Counted from the stretch's first letter, positions 26,093 to 34,565 are shown. The stretch is DNA of 59,261 nucleotides from Clostridia bacterium (GCA_021153265.1 JAGKTU010000002.1:1-59261); one strand, 5' to 3'. Program-made: numbers and translations. The notes: generated from the letters alone by a model not told the origin.

Positions 26093-26482
26093 TTATTCGC
26101 CCTTTGGCGCGGTTCTGGAGTCGATAAATGCGGCGATCTTGTCCAGAGTATCCGGTACCATCTCCACGATCCGGTCAGCGGTGGTGCTGGCAGGAGCCGC
26201 AACAGGCATCATACGGACGTTGCCATCCTTGACGATCAAAAAGCAAACGGGAGCGACCTTGACACCGCCGCCGACACCGCCGCCGAAGGGGTTCTCGCCG
26301 TTATGGCCCTTGGCGACAAAGTCGCTGCCGCCGCCGCCAAAACCCACGCTTACCTTGGAAACAGGAATGATGGTCACGCCGTCGGCTGTGGTGATAGGAG
26401 TTCCGATCACGGAATTCACATCCAGCATTTCACGGATCTTTGCAATGGTATTTTCCAGCATATTGGGAAGATTATGGCTCAT
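26093..26482 (-). CDS. ytfJ: GerW/YtfJ-family sporulation protein
   Basis: 129 aa. The family core is plain: a region with VIGTPITTADGVTIIPVSKVSVGFGGGG (read in parts), a glycine-rich GGGVGGGVKVAP stretch and PVCFLIVKDGNV. GerW (YtfJ) is a forespore protein needed for normal germination in Bacillus. Its stop and the next gene overlap by four bases with the DUF2953 gene, the usual partner. Its presence supports a spore-forming organism. Confidence 0.94.
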   Translation of the reverse strand: MSHNLPNMLENTIAKIREMLDVNSVIGTPITTADGVTIIPVSKVSVGFGGGGSDFVAKGHNGENPFGGGVGGGVKVAPVCFLIVKDGNVRMMPVAAPASTTADRIVEMVPDTLDKIAAFIDSRTAPKGE

Positions 26483-27138
26483 TTTGCCGCACCGCCTTTT
26501 CTTTTGATCAAAATTTTAATAAGCTCCTTCACAGCTCTGAAAATCAGAAGGCATGTGATAGAAAGCACTCGTCCAATGGTAATGGTCAGTTCCAATCCTG
26601 CGTTTACAAGCGTCTCATCCGCGGTAAAGTCGCATTCTACATCAATATTGCGCTTGCGGATCACGAAAATGCGCTCCACCCGGGGCAGCAGGTTTCCCAC
26701 CGCCGCCCATGCTCTGCCGTAGTTCACGGCTAGGTCACAAGGATCGTCTCCTGCAAGGATCAATTTCACATCCAGATGGTCGATACGGATCTTGCGCCGC
26801 AGGTCATTCAGGAATTTCAGCACTGCATTTACGAGGGGGAGAAAATCCGTGATCGGGCCGCCTGCCTTTTTCTTTTCCGCAGGTTTGCTCACAGGTTTCG
26901 GACCGGGATCGGTCTGATACTCTGCCTTTTTCTCAGCAGGTTTCTGTTTGTTGGTCTTTTCCTTTGGTTTCTTCTCTTTCTTCGGCTTCTTCTCCTTCTT
27001 CTTTTTCGGGAGCAACGTCAGCCGAAAAGGACCTAAGATCACAGACAGGAAAATCCCTTCGTCATCATAGCGAATTTTGGCACCTATGGGCGTAACCGCG
27101 ATCAGCGTCAGGATGCCAAGGGTGATGAGCCAGCCCAT
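26479..27138 (-). CDS. DUF2953 membrane-associated protein
   Basis: 219 aa. One N-terminal helix (about 1-17), a short beta segment, then a highly charged lysine-rich region (about 43-95, many KKEKKPK units). The C-terminal DUF2953 part (about 115-215) ends in a hydrophobic helix and a basic tail. It is the regular partner of ytfJ in spore formers and probably acts in the same forespore process, which is unproven. Start and stop overlap both neighbours. Confidence 0.88.
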   Translation of the reverse strand: MGWLITLGILTLIAVTPIGAKIRYDDEGIFLSVILGPFRLTLLPKKKKEKKPKKEKKPKEKTNKQKPAEKKAEYQTDPGPKPVSKPAEKKKAGGPITDFLPLVNAVLKFLNDLRRKIRIDHLDVKLILAGDDPCDLAVNYGRAWAAVGNLLPRVERIFVIRKRNIDVECDFTADETLVNAGLELTITIGRVLSITCLLIFRAVKELIKILIKRKGGAAK

Positions 27139-27704
27139 CAGGTAGTTTCCTCCTGTTTGACTTTCTCCGGTATCTCAATAGGTTCACCGAAGGAGACTTT
27201 TTCAATGGGAGGCAGCTCCTCCAAAGAACTCAATCCAAATGTCCGCAGGAAATCCGGTGTGGTTCGGTATTGGATGGGACGACCCGGCACATTCAGACGA
27301 CCGGCCTCCTCAATGAGTTTTTTATTCATCAGCGCGGCCACGGAGTAGGAGCTGTCCACGCCCCGGATCTGCTCCACCATAGCCTTGGTGGCAGGCTGAT
27401 AATAGGCAATGATCGTCAGTGCTTCCAACTGGGAGGCAGAAAGTTTCGGAGGTTTCCGGGTCTCCAGCGCTTTGGTAATGTAATCGGCCATTTCGCCGGA
27501 GGATACCATCTGATAGCCGGAATCCAGCTTTATTACCCGAATTCCCCGGCGCTCAAAGGCCAATTGGTTCGCAAGCGCATCCGCGGCAGCAATGATATCC
27601 GCCTCATCGGCCTCCAGTGCGAAGGCAAGCCGTGATATCTCAATCCGCTCACCGGCGGCAAAGAGGATCGCCTCAATGGCGCGTTGCAATTGTTCCAGAT
27701 CCAT
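27138..27704 (-). CDS. scpB: Segregation and condensation protein B
   Basis: 188 aa from the ATG at 27704 (AAGGAGAG upstream). Two winged-helix domains: the first has AIEAILFAAGERI, and the second LEALTIIAYYQPATKAMVEQIRG (family block, read in parts), the ScpB hallmark. ScpB binds ScpA and SMC to form the condensin complex that organises the chromosome. It is followed by DUF2953 with a one-base overlap and preceded by scpA. Confidence 0.96.
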   Translation of the reverse strand: MDLEQLQRAIEAILFAAGERIEISRLAFALEADEADIIAAADALANQLAFERRGIRVIKLDSGYQMVSSGEMADYITKALETRKPPKLSASQLEALTIIAYYQPATKAMVEQIRGVDSSYSVAALMNKKLIEEAGRLNVPGRPIQYRTTPDFLRTFGLSSLEELPPIEKVSFGEPIEIPEKVKQEETT

Positions 27705-27718
27705 TTTCGGCTCTCCTT

Positions 27719-28501
27719 TCACTCTTGTTTTTCCTGATCCAGCAGTCGGACATTGGGGTTCTCGCCGGAATTATCATCTTCTAAAGTTACAGAACCTGTG
27801 CGGCACAGCTCCAGAATCGCAAGGAACGTTGCCACAATCTCGCTTCTGCTTTTATTGCGCTTAAACAGGTTCTTGAGGCGCTCCACACCCTTCAGTACCA
27901 ATCTCCGCAGAACCTCTGCAGACTTTTTGGTAACCGGGTAAGGCTCTTTACCCACGATGCCCTTGAAATTCACAGTAGGCGGCGGAAGCTGCCGGCTATT
28001 GCGCTCGGCAATGCTCTCAAGCGCCTTCAGCAAATCTGCCGGCACATGCTGATAACGGTAAGTCTGGTCCCGTTTCAGCGGTTCCGGATCCTTTGTAAAA
28101 AGGCATCGGCCGATCTCATTTCTCGGCTCCAACTCCGCAATGGCGGTGCGGACGGATTCCATGGCTTCCTTCCTCTGGCGCTCCACCAGAGATTGCCGCA
28201 GAAGATCCAGTTCGCTCTCAGCCTCCGCCTGTTCGGCGGCAGAGAGCAGCATTTTTGTCTTGATCAGCATCAGGTGGGATGCCATAGTGATAAATTCACT
28301 GGCGATCTCCATATCCAGACGTTTCATCTCATCCAGATATGTCAAATATTGTTCCAAAATCGCGCTGATCGATACATCCTGTATCTCGATTTTGTTCTTA
28401 CTCAACAATAGGAAAATGACATCCAGAGGTCCTTCAAAGTCCTCCATCTCCTCCGAGCGGGTATGGACGATGCCCTCCAGATGGTATTGCGGTTCACCCA
28501 T
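27719..28501 (-). CDS. scpA: Segregation and condensation protein A
   Basis: 260 aa. The kleisin N-terminus is typical (FEGPLDVIFLLLSKNKIEIQDVSI, read in parts, residues about 19-45). The middle is charged, and the C-terminal winged helix (about 200-245) binds the SMC head. It bridges SMC and ScpB. It is the first gene of the scpA-scpB-DUF2953-ytfJ-small membrane protein-DacF-like-rluB operon. The 154 bases between this gene and the divergent small gene must hold its promoter, which I could not place confidently. Confidence 0.96.
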   Translation of the reverse strand: MGEPQYHLEGIVHTRSEEMEDFEGPLDVIFLLLSKNKIEIQDVSISAILEQYLTYLDEMKRLDMEIASEFITMASHLMLIKTKMLLSAAEQAEAESELDLLRQSLVERQRKEAMESVRTAIAELEPRNEIGRCLFTKDPEPLKRDQTYRYQHVPADLLKALESIAERNSRQLPPPTVNFKGIVGKEPYPVTKKSAEVLRRLVLKGVERLKNLFKRNKSRSEIVATFLAILELCRTGSVTLEDDNSGENPNVRLLDQEKQE

Positions 28502-28608
28502 AGCGCTCCTCGCATCCGAAACAGAATTACATACTTTGGGTCATTATAGCATTCTTTTCTGCCCTTCGCAAGTATTTCAGTAAAAATTGCACATCTTCAC
28601 AGAAAATA

Positions 28609-28637
28609 TTGCATTTTTCAGCAGGATGTGATATGAT
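28609..28637 (+). promoter_or_regulatory. Promoter of the 95-aa membrane protein gene
   Basis: TTGCAT (28609-28614), 17-base spacer, TATGAT (28632-28637), 33 bases before the GTG start. Confidence 0.75.
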
Positions 28638-28670
28638 GCACCTATAAATCAATTCTTGGAGGGATGCCGC

Positions 28671-28958
28671 GTGGCAAAGCGTAATCGTTATCGTGAACTG
28701 GAAAACAATATGACCCGAGTGCTGATTGCCGATGCGGCAGTTTTTGCACTGTTCTTCCTCTTTTCCGCCCTTGGTTGGACTGCCTTGAAGGTGATCACCG
28801 CCATTGTGGCAATTTTGGTTTCTCTGCTGTGCCTCGGATATCTGTATATGACCAATGAACTGCGCCGCAGACGCAGTCTGTGGATGGTCACCGGAGCAGC
28901 CGCAGTATTGCTGTGTACGCTGGTCTCCCTGATCCTTAGCTGGCCCGGCCCCCTGTAA
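28671..28958 (+). CDS. Small membrane protein, unknown
   Basis: 95 aa, not recognised. It starts with a basic segment (MAKRNRYRELENN), then three hydrophobic helices at about 16-35, 38-58 and 70-92, with an RRRR cluster between the last two. I read the GTG at 28671 as the start because GGAGGG is seven bases upstream. The gene is a single unit with its own promoter and shares a terminator with the convergent nucleoside kinase gene. Confidence 0.75.
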   Translation: MAKRNRYRELENNMTRVLIADAAVFALFFLFSALGWTALKVITAIVAILVSLLCLGYLYMTNELRRRRSLWMVTGAAAVLLCTLVSLILSWPGPL

Positions 28959-28961
28959 ACG

Positions 28962-28997
28962 AAGAGCTGACAGTTATTAACTGTCAGCTCTTTTCTT
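28962..28997. terminator. Bidirectional terminator
   Basis: A 15-bp nearly perfect palindrome (28962-28976 with 28978-28992) followed by T-rich sequence. It serves the small membrane protein gene and the convergent kinase gene, whose stop is at its edge. Confidence 0.85.
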
Positions 28998-30699
28998 ATT
29001 TCCGGTAGAAGCTGTTTCCGCCGATGAATTCCCGAACCAGCGACGTCGGAGGTATTTCATCGTCCACATCCGCTTCGCGAACAAAATTCAAAATTTTCAC
29101 CATGCCCCGAACCTGATCATAGCAGTCATCCTCCGGCTGCACCGCGGTAAGCAGCGGATAAATGTGCTTTTTCAGCACCGCCAGCTCATAGAGTGTGGAG
29201 CTGTTGAAGATCACATCTGCGTGTTCCTGATATGGGAAGATCCACCGTTTCTCACCGGCCCGGACACTGTCCCACATGGCCAACGTATTCTGCACAGACG
29301 AGCCTCTTGTTTCGTAATCCCGAACCGTACGCCGCAGCAGCCGCAGATAGCTGGTGGGAATGCGGTTGTGATTATCCAGATTCAGCGGCAGCAACGGGCT
29401 GACATAAAGACGGAAAATCTGCCCCTTTTCCACATCCTTCGGCATCATGGCAGGATTCAAGCCGTGTAACCCCTCTACGATAATCACGGAATCAGGATGC
29501 AGCCGCAGTTTTCCCCCCAGCCATTCCCGTTTACCTGTTTTGAAATTGAAAAATGGAAGCTCCACTTCCCCGCCCTTCAGCAGCAATTCCATATGGCTGC
29601 GGAAAAGTTCCACATCCAATGTGTTGATATGCTCCAGATCCAATTTTCCATCCGGTCCCGGTGCGATTTTGTCCCGGTCGATGTAATAATCATCCAGACT
29701 CATGAGAATCGGCTTTTTTCCGTGAACACGTAGCTGGGTTGCCAGGCGATTTGCCGATGTGGTCTTTCCCGATGAGCTGGGGCCTGCCAGCATAACTGCC
29801 CTGGCATTCCTCTGACAAATCATATCTGCAACTTGCGAATACCGTTTCTCGTGGAGTGCCTCGTTGACGCGGATCAGTTCCCGAATGCGGCCGGATTCCG
29901 TCAGCTCATTCAGATCAGCCACAGTTTCGCACTCCATAAGCTGGCACCACCGCTCGCCCTCGCTAAAGACGCTGAAGAAATTGGGCATCGACGGAAGCTG
30001 CGCCGTCACATTGGGGTTTTGATCATCGGGATAGATGAACACAAATCCGCCATCTGCAGCCACCATATCCCACACCGTCAGATACCCGGTAGAAGGCATC
30101 ATCTCACCATAATAGTAGTCCGCAAAATCTCCGTAGGCATACTCATCGAAATAATCTTCTGCCCGATAGCGAAGCAGCCGGGATTTGTCCATTTGTCCAT
30201 CTGCCTCAAATCTGCAGACAGCCTGATCCAGCGGAACTCTTCTGCGCTGCAGCGAAATATTCTCCCCCACAAGCTGAGAAACCCGTTTTTTTAACTCACT
30301 TACCTTAAAATCTTTGGCTCCAGCCACTTCGATATACACACTGGATCCCAAAGTACAAGTCATTTTCGCCACTGCACCCGGCCAAAGCTGCCGCAGAGCG
30401 AGGAAAATCACAAACTGTGCCGTGCGGATATAGCATTCCTTACCCGCCTCATCCCCATAGCGAAGCAGCCTCACCACGCCATTGGACGCCGCCATGGCCC
30501 GGCGGATCGAGTTGCGCTCCGGAGCAGCATCTTTCTCCCGAACAGGAATGTAATTGAGTGTGAATACCTCACCTGCAATCTTCGCCGCCAGTGGCGCTTC
30601 GCTGAGAGAATCCCCCTGCAGTCCCAAAGCGCGCACCAGTTCCAGCAGACTCTGTCCCGGCTTGGGTACAATTTTTCGACCGTCTATAACCAACTGCAT
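28996..30699 (-). CDS. Nucleoside kinase (uridine kinase-like) with TGS-type N-terminus
   Basis: 567 aa. The N-terminal ~60 residues resemble a TGS/ubiquitin-like domain, followed by a ThrRS-like second domain (about 60-230). A P-loop kinase domain follows from about residue 280, with GPSSSGKTT (about 291) and LDDYYIDRD, and SVIIVEGLHGLNP further on, as in uridine kinase/phosphoribulokinase. This fused architecture is the clostridial/Thermotoga-type nucleoside kinase. The substrate is probably a pyrimidine nucleoside. The ATG at 30699 follows AGGAGGTG. It is a single gene with its own promoter. Confidence 0.9.
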   Translation of the reverse strand: MQLVIDGRKIVPKPGQSLLELVRALGLQGDSLSEAPLAAKIAGEVFTLNYIPVREKDAAPERNSIRRAMAASNGVVRLLRYGDEAGKECYIRTAQFVIFLALRQLWPGAVAKMTCTLGSSVYIEVAGAKDFKVSELKKRVSQLVGENISLQRRRVPLDQAVCRFEADGQMDKSRLLRYRAEDYFDEYAYGDFADYYYGEMMPSTGYLTVWDMVAADGGFVFIYPDDQNPNVTAQLPSMPNFFSVFSEGERWCQLMECETVADLNELTESGRIRELIRVNEALHEKRYSQVADMICQRNARAVMLAGPSSSGKTTSANRLATQLRVHGKKPILMSLDDYYIDRDKIAPGPDGKLDLEHINTLDVELFRSHMELLLKGGEVELPFFNFKTGKREWLGGKLRLHPDSVIIVEGLHGLNPAMMPKDVEKGQIFRLYVSPLLPLNLDNHNRIPTSYLRLLRRTVRDYETRGSSVQNTLAMWDSVRAGEKRWIFPYQEHADVIFNSSTLYELAVLKKHIYPLLTAVQPEDDCYDQVRGMVKILNFVREADVDDEIPPTSLVREFIGGNSFYRK

Positions 30700-30738
30700 A
30701 ACCGCACCTCCTGTATATTTGCACAACCATTCAAAGCA

Positions 30739-30767
30739 ATCATATCACATTATTGTGCTTCTTGCAA
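30739..30767 (-). promoter_or_regulatory. Promoter of the nucleoside kinase gene
   Basis: TTGCAA (30762-30767), 17-base spacer, TATGAT (30739-30744) on the minus strand. Confidence 0.75.
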
Positions 30768-30769
30768 CA

Positions 30770-30802
30770 ACAAAGCCGCACCCAACGGATGCGGCTTTGT
30801 TA
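30770..30802 (-). terminator. Terminator of metA
   Basis: Perfect 11-bp stem (30770-30780 with 30790-30800), 9-base loop, and a T-containing tail on the minus strand. It lies immediately upstream of the kinase promoter. Confidence 0.75.
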
Positions 30803-30812
30803 TTCTATGACT

Positions 30813-31745
30813 TTACAGACGTGTTTGATCCCCAATCGTCATAATATCGTAGGGTGTGGTCTGATAGACGAAGTAATTCAGCCAGTTGCTGAACAGCAGA
30901 TTGGCGTGACCACGCCAGGTAACCACGGGATCCTTGGTATCGTCATCATTGGGGAAATAGTTGTAGGGTACATGGATGGGCAGACCCAGATTCTTGTCCC
31001 GGACATACTCCCGATTTAAGGTGTCTGCGTCATACTCAGAGTGGCCCGTGACAAAAATCTGCCGTCCCTCCTTATTGGCCACGGCATACACGCCGGCTTC
31101 CGGAGAAGATGCCAGAATTTTCAGTCCCGGAACCGCTTCAATATCCTCGCGCAAAACCGTAGTATGCCGGGAATGAGGCACATAGAAGGTGTCGTCAAAT
31201 CCCCTCAGCAGAATGGAGTGCTTGTAATCCGCCTGATGGGGAAATACACCGAAAAGTTTCTCCGGCAGAGGATACTTCTGGATGCCGTAGTGGTAGTAAA
31301 GACCTGCCTGCGCACCCCAGCAGATGTGGAACGTAGAATGGACATTGGTCTTGCTCCACTCCATGATCCGGCAAAGCTCCGGCCAGTAGTCCACATCCTC
31401 AAAGGGCATATTCTCCACCGGCGCACCGGTGATCACCATGCCATCGAACTTCCGATCCTTCAGTTCGTCAAAGGTCTTATAGAAGGAAAGCAGATGCTCC
31501 TCGGACACATTTTTGGACTTGTGGGTGGAGGTATGCATCAGTTCCAGATGTACCTGCAGGGGTGTATTCCCCAGCAGACGGGAAAGCTGAGTCTCCGTTA
31601 CGATCTTGGTGGGCATCAAGTTCAGCAGCACGATCTCCAGGGGACGGATATCCTGGGTCACAGCCCGGTTCTGATCCATGACGAAAATATTCTCCTGCTG
31701 CAAAACCGCTCTGGCAGGCAGATCATTGGGAATTCGGATAGGCAA
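30813..31745 (-). CDS. metA: Homoserine O-acetyltransferase (MetA family)
   Basis: 310 aa, first committed step of methionine synthesis. I read a TTG start at 31745: it gives MPIRIPNDLPA, the standard MetA N-terminus, with GAGGAG eight bases upstream. The catalytic Cys142 lies in FHICWGAQAG and the His/Glu region in TGHSEYD. Residue 111 is Glu (GAPVENMPFE), which in characterised MetA enzymes selects acetyl-CoA. Gly at this place selects succinyl-CoA, so acetyl transfer is inferred despite the homoserine succinyltransferase name of the family. No SAM riboswitch is present; control is likely at the palindrome over the promoter. Confidence 0.94.
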   Translation of the reverse strand: MPIRIPNDLPARAVLQQENIFVMDQNRAVTQDIRPLEIVLLNLMPTKIVTETQLSRLLGNTPLQVHLELMHTSTHKSKNVSEEHLLSFYKTFDELKDRKFDGMVITGAPVENMPFEDVDYWPELCRIMEWSKTNVHSTFHICWGAQAGLYYHYGIQKYPLPEKLFGVFPHQADYKHSILLRGFDDTFYVPHSRHTTVLREDIEAVPGLKILASSPEAGVYAVANKEGRQIFVTGHSEYDADTLNREYVRDKNLGLPIHVPYNYFPNDDDTKDPVVTWRGHANLLFSNWLNYFVYQTTPYDIMTIGDQTRL

Positions 31746-31761
31746 TGGAATCACTCCTCTT

Positions 31762-31807
31762 GGGTACAATTTGGATACATTGTACCCTATGGGAGGGATT
31801 TTGTCAA
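31762..31807 (-). promoter_or_regulatory. metA promoter with overlapping operator palindrome
   Basis: Minus strand TTGACA (31802-31807), 17-base spacer and TACAAT (31779-31784). A 9-bp perfect inverted repeat, GGGTACAAT...ATTGTACCC (31762-31770 with 31779-31787, 8-base centre), covers the -10 and the expected transcription start. The -35 overlaps the spoIID stop codon. A repressor bound here would block polymerase directly. Confidence 0.85.
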
Positions 31808-32778
31808 TTCTCACCCTCAGCCCGAATCAACTGAGTCCCGGGGTAATAGTATGCCAGAATCTCCCGGTAACTGCTTCCCCCTGCTGCCATGGCATCTGCC
31901 CCGTACTGGCTCATCCCCACCCGGTGGCCAAAGCCTTTCGTGGTGATCCGGATTTCGCCGGAAACCACCTCCACAGCGAATGTCGTTGACCGAAGTCCCA
32001 GCAACGACCGCAATTGGGTACCCTGATAGGTCTTCCCTCCGATCTGCATGGTAGCCACCCCATCACCGGATGTATAGGTAGTCATGCCAAACCACTTTTG
32101 GGGATCTCCTGCAAGCTCCGTCCCCATCGCTTCGTTAAATTCCTCCGCCGAAAACGTCACCACATCCGTATAATGCTTCGCCGCTTCCTCTCCGGGACTT
32201 TCCTTCGCCCGAAGATAAGGTACATCCGTACCCCACACCGCAACCGCATCCTCCGTGCGTCCTCCGGAACAGGAAAAATAATTCGCCTGGATCAGCTTAT
32301 CCTCATAGGTCAGCACCTGTCCCGAAGTTTTCAGCACCGCCTCTTCCGCGCTTTTTACACTTTCCGCCTTACCTCCCCGGCTGTAATAATCCTCCACCGA
32401 GGTATAGGCTTGGCAGCACCCGGATGAAGTACACACCGAACCATCGTCGTGCTTCCCTCCTGTGGTTTTTGCCCTCAAGGCAAAGGTTCTTGCCGCAACC
32501 GCTTGGGCCTTTTTTGCTTCCTGCTCAAATGAAGCCGGCAGTTCCGCCAGAACCACTCCCACCAGATACGAATCCATATCCATTTCTGTCACCGCACCGT
32601 CCTCAAACCGGACACGGATGGAAATTTCCACCTTCTCCACCGGTTCATCGCAACTGCTGTGGGTGAACTCTGTGACAGTTGGATATTTTCTTGGAAAAAC
32701 CAGCAAATTCAGCAATATTCCCGGAAAGACCAACCCAAATAATATGGCCAGCAGCAGATCGCTTCTTATTGTTCTCAT
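31804..32778 (-). CDS. spoIID: Stage II sporulation protein D (SpoIID/LytB domain)
   Basis: 324 aa. One N-terminal anchor helix (about 6-26), then an outward-facing SpoIID domain with the family block ELPASFEQEAKKAQAVAART (about 100-120), GGKHDDGSVCTSSGCCQAY, and the C-terminal GFGHRVGMSQYGADAMA. SpoIID is a lytic transglycosylase that thins septal peptidoglycan to drive engulfment. I start at the ATG 32778, after GGAGGGG. It lacks spoIIM/P neighbours. I could not identify a sigma-E promoter with confidence in the divergent spacer. Confidence 0.94.
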   Translation of the reverse strand: MRTIRSDLLLAILFGLVFPGILLNLLVFPRKYPTVTEFTHSSCDEPVEKVEISIRVRFEDGAVTEMDMDSYLVGVVLAELPASFEQEAKKAQAVAARTFALRAKTTGGKHDDGSVCTSSGCCQAYTSVEDYYSRGGKAESVKSAEEAVLKTSGQVLTYEDKLIQANYFSCSGGRTEDAVAVWGTDVPYLRAKESPGEEAAKHYTDVVTFSAEEFNEAMGTELAGDPQKWFGMTTYTSGDGVATMQIGGKTYQGTQLRSLLGLRSTTFAVEVVSGEIRITTKGFGHRVGMSQYGADAMAAGGSSYREILAYYYPGTQLIRAEGEN

Positions 32779-32839
32779 CCCATCCCCTCCGCAGATTATC
32801 TTATCAGCTTTATTATCTGGATTCGGGCGAAATATCTGT

Positions 32840-32868
32840 TTGCAATCTGAAAAGATATCTGGTAGAAT
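32840..32868 (+). promoter_or_regulatory. Promoter of the E2-like acyltransferase gene
   Basis: TTGCAA (32840-32845), 17-base spacer, TAGAAT (32863-32868), 41 bases before the ATG. Confidence 0.75.
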
Positions 32869-32909
32869 AACCCTGTATTTCGACAAAACCTGTCACGGAG
32901 GGTTATCTA

Positions 32910-33796
32910 TGTCTGACAACAAGAAAAAATGGGGCGACCGCAAGGATGGCATCTGGCTCAAGGACATTCCTGCCATGAACCGTATTATGCCCACCCTGAT
33001 GCCCAATCGGGCCGACAACGAGGCCTATATCAATATCGATATCGATGTCCGTCCCCTCAATGCATATCTGGAAAAGGTAAATGCCGGCATAACTGAGGAT
33101 AAGTACACCTTCTTCCACCTGATCAGCGCCGCTCTGGGTAAAGCATTTGTGCTTCGCCCCAGAATGAACCGCTTCATCGTTGGAAACAAGATGTACCAGA
33201 AGAAGAATATCACTGTGGCCTTCACTGTCAAGAAGCGCTTCAGCGATCACGCCGAGGAAGCTCTTGCTTTCTTTGAGTACGATCCCAAGGAAACCCTCTC
33301 CAGCTACCACGAGAAGATCATGAAAGTGATCCATTCCACCAAGAGCTACGAGGAAAAGGACACCTCCACCGGCGCAATGGATATCATCACCAAGCTGCCC
33401 CAGTTCCTGATCACCGGCATTGTTAAGGCCGTTCTGTGGCTGGATAAGCACGGCTGGGCGCCTGAGTTCCTCATCGGTTCCGACCCCAACCATGCCTCTA
33501 TCTTCCTGACCAATCTGGGTTCTATCGGCTTACCCGGTGGTTATCACCATCTGGTCAATTGGGGAACCAACTCCTGCTTCATCGTAGTCGGCAAAAAGTA
33601 CATGAAGGCTGATTACGACAAGGAAGGTAATGTCGATATCCACGAGGTCATCCCGGTTGGTATCACCTTGGACGAGCGTATCGCCGACGGCTATTATTAT
33701 TCCGGAACGGCTGCCCTTGTGCAGGAACTGCTGGAGCATCCCGAGCTTCTGGAAATGCCTGCGGATACCCCTGTGGAGTACGCAATCCGCCGCTAA
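32910..33796 (+). CDS. 2-oxoacid dehydrogenase E2-like acyltransferase domain protein
   Basis: 295 aa, the stand-alone catalytic fold of E2/chloramphenicol acetyltransferase proteins, with no lipoyl or subunit-binding domain. The N-terminal strand INIDIDVRP and helix TFFHLISAALGKAF match E2, and the C-terminus has the trimer-core pattern. At the place of the E2 motif DHRxxDG it reads DERIADG (residues 255-261), so the catalytic His is Glu256. That argues against normal CoA-acyl transfer unless another His (His213/214 in GYHHLVNW) serves. No E1 or E3 genes are near. RBS GGAGGG fixes the ATG; longer in-frame readings overlap spoIID antisense. Confidence 0.85.
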
Positions 33797-33803
33797 TACA
33801 TTC

Positions 33804-33832
33804 TTGACAAAGTTTTTTTGCAGCAGTATAAT
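33804..33832 (+). promoter_or_regulatory. Consensus promoter of tRNA-Ala
   Basis: Perfect TTGACA (33804-33809), 17-base spacer, perfect TATAAT (33827-33832), 80 bases before the mature tRNA. Confidence 0.9.
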
Positions 33833-33858
33833 CAAGCCATTCCCTGTCAAATTAAGGC

Positions 33859-33891
33859 ATGCGGCTCAGGTGACAGCCACTTGAGCCGCAT
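33859..33891 (+). other. Strong hairpin in the tRNA-Ala 5' leader
   Basis: A 14-bp stem with one G-U pair (33859-33872 with 33878-33891) and a 5-base loop lies between promoter and tRNA. There is no U-run after it, so it is not a standard terminator. It may guide 5' processing, or may be the remains of the terminator of the upstream acyltransferase gene. Confidence 0.6.
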
Positions 33892-33911
33892 CCATGCAAT
33901 CGAATATACCC

Positions 33912-33987
33912 GGGCTCGTAGCTCAGCTGGGAGAGCGTACGGTTCGCATCCGTAAGGTCGAGGGTTCGATCCCCTTCGAGTCCACCA
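33912..33987 (+). tRNA. tRNA-Ala (anticodon CGC)
   Basis: 76 nt with encoded CCA. Acceptor stem GGGCTCG pairs with CGAGTCC and contains the G3-U70 wobble that identifies alanine tRNAs. Anticodon stem TACGG/CCGTA holds the loop TTCGCAT, so the anticodon is CGC, reading GCG. The T-arm has TTCGATC. It is single-copy in the window, with its own promoter and terminator. An AT-rich foreign-looking gene follows directly, so its 3' end is a candidate insertion point. Confidence 0.97.
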
Positions 33988-33990
33988 TGC

Positions 33991-34030
33991 AAAAAGCCTC
34001 TTTTGTCTACTTGGCAAAAGAGGCTTTTCC
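33991..34030 (+). terminator. Terminator of tRNA-Ala
   Basis: A 13-bp stem (33992-34004 with 34016-34028), 11-base loop and T-run. The promoter of the next, AT-rich gene starts within eight bases. Confidence 0.85.
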
Positions 34031-34035
34031 TTGGA

Positions 34036-34090
34036 TTGAAAAATTCATAGTATTGTGGTAAAATAGTTATGCAAACTCGAATTTGTCGAG
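34036..34090 (+). promoter_or_regulatory. Promoter and shared-type leader of the AT-rich zincin-like gene
   Basis: TTGAAA (34036-34041), 17-base spacer, TAAAAT (34059-34064). Seventeen bases after the start of the -10 lies CTCGAATTTGTCGAG (34076-34090), a 4-bp stem around AATTTGT. The same element, with CTTG/CAAG or CTTG and the same AATTTG loop, precedes the genes at 56810 and 57490. Confidence 0.75.
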
Positions 34091-34099
34091 GTAATTAAT

Positions 34100-34564
34100 A
34101 TGATTTTTTGGATAGAAAGAGCATTCAAAGACGAATATCTTAACTCGGCAAATAACGATGGTCTAAGATGTAAATATCCGATCAATTTTGATGCGCAAAC
34201 AAAAATCGGAGTCAGCGGTTTTATTAGATTTATTCGAAAAAAATACTATTTCCCAATTAGATTATGTGTGGAATTTTTCGATAAAACTCACTTTGTTAAC
34301 ACGGTAGATGGCCACAAATATTATGGCATTTTTTATGATGGAGATGCGCAAAAGAATATTTATCCCAAAATTTTCATTGCTTCAAGGCTTGCAGAAAGCA
34401 ATCCGTTGGAAGACGTGTTGTTTTCTATTGCCCATGAAATAACCCATTATTATCAGTGGTATTTCATGGAAGACACCGAACGAACAGACAGAAGCCTAGA
34501 GATAGAAGCCAATAAATGGGCTAAATATATCTTACACAACTATCTATCCACCCAAAACCAATAG
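34100..34564 (+). CDS. Zincin-like HExxH protein, AT-rich accessory gene
   Basis: 154 aa, strongly AT-rich beside its neighbours. It has HEITHYYQW at about residues 112-120, a gluzincin-type HExxH site, followed ~20 residues on by EIEANKWAKYI, where Glu could be the third zinc ligand. The first ~100 residues are beta-rich and aromatic and I do not recognise them. There is no signal peptide, so it would be cytoplasmic. A small metallopeptidase like those on phages and islands (ImmA-like spacing) is possible but unproven. It is a single-gene unit behind tRNA-Ala with its own promoter. RBS is GAGGT. Confidence 0.75.
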   Translation: MIFWIERAFKDEYLNSANNDGLRCKYPINFDAQTKIGVSGFIRFIRKKYYFPIRLCVEFFDKTHFVNTVDGHKYYGIFYDGDAQKNIYPKIFIASRLAESNPLEDVLFSIAHEITHYYQWYFMEDTERTDRSLEIEANKWAKYILHNYLSTQNQ

Positions 34565-34565
34565 A

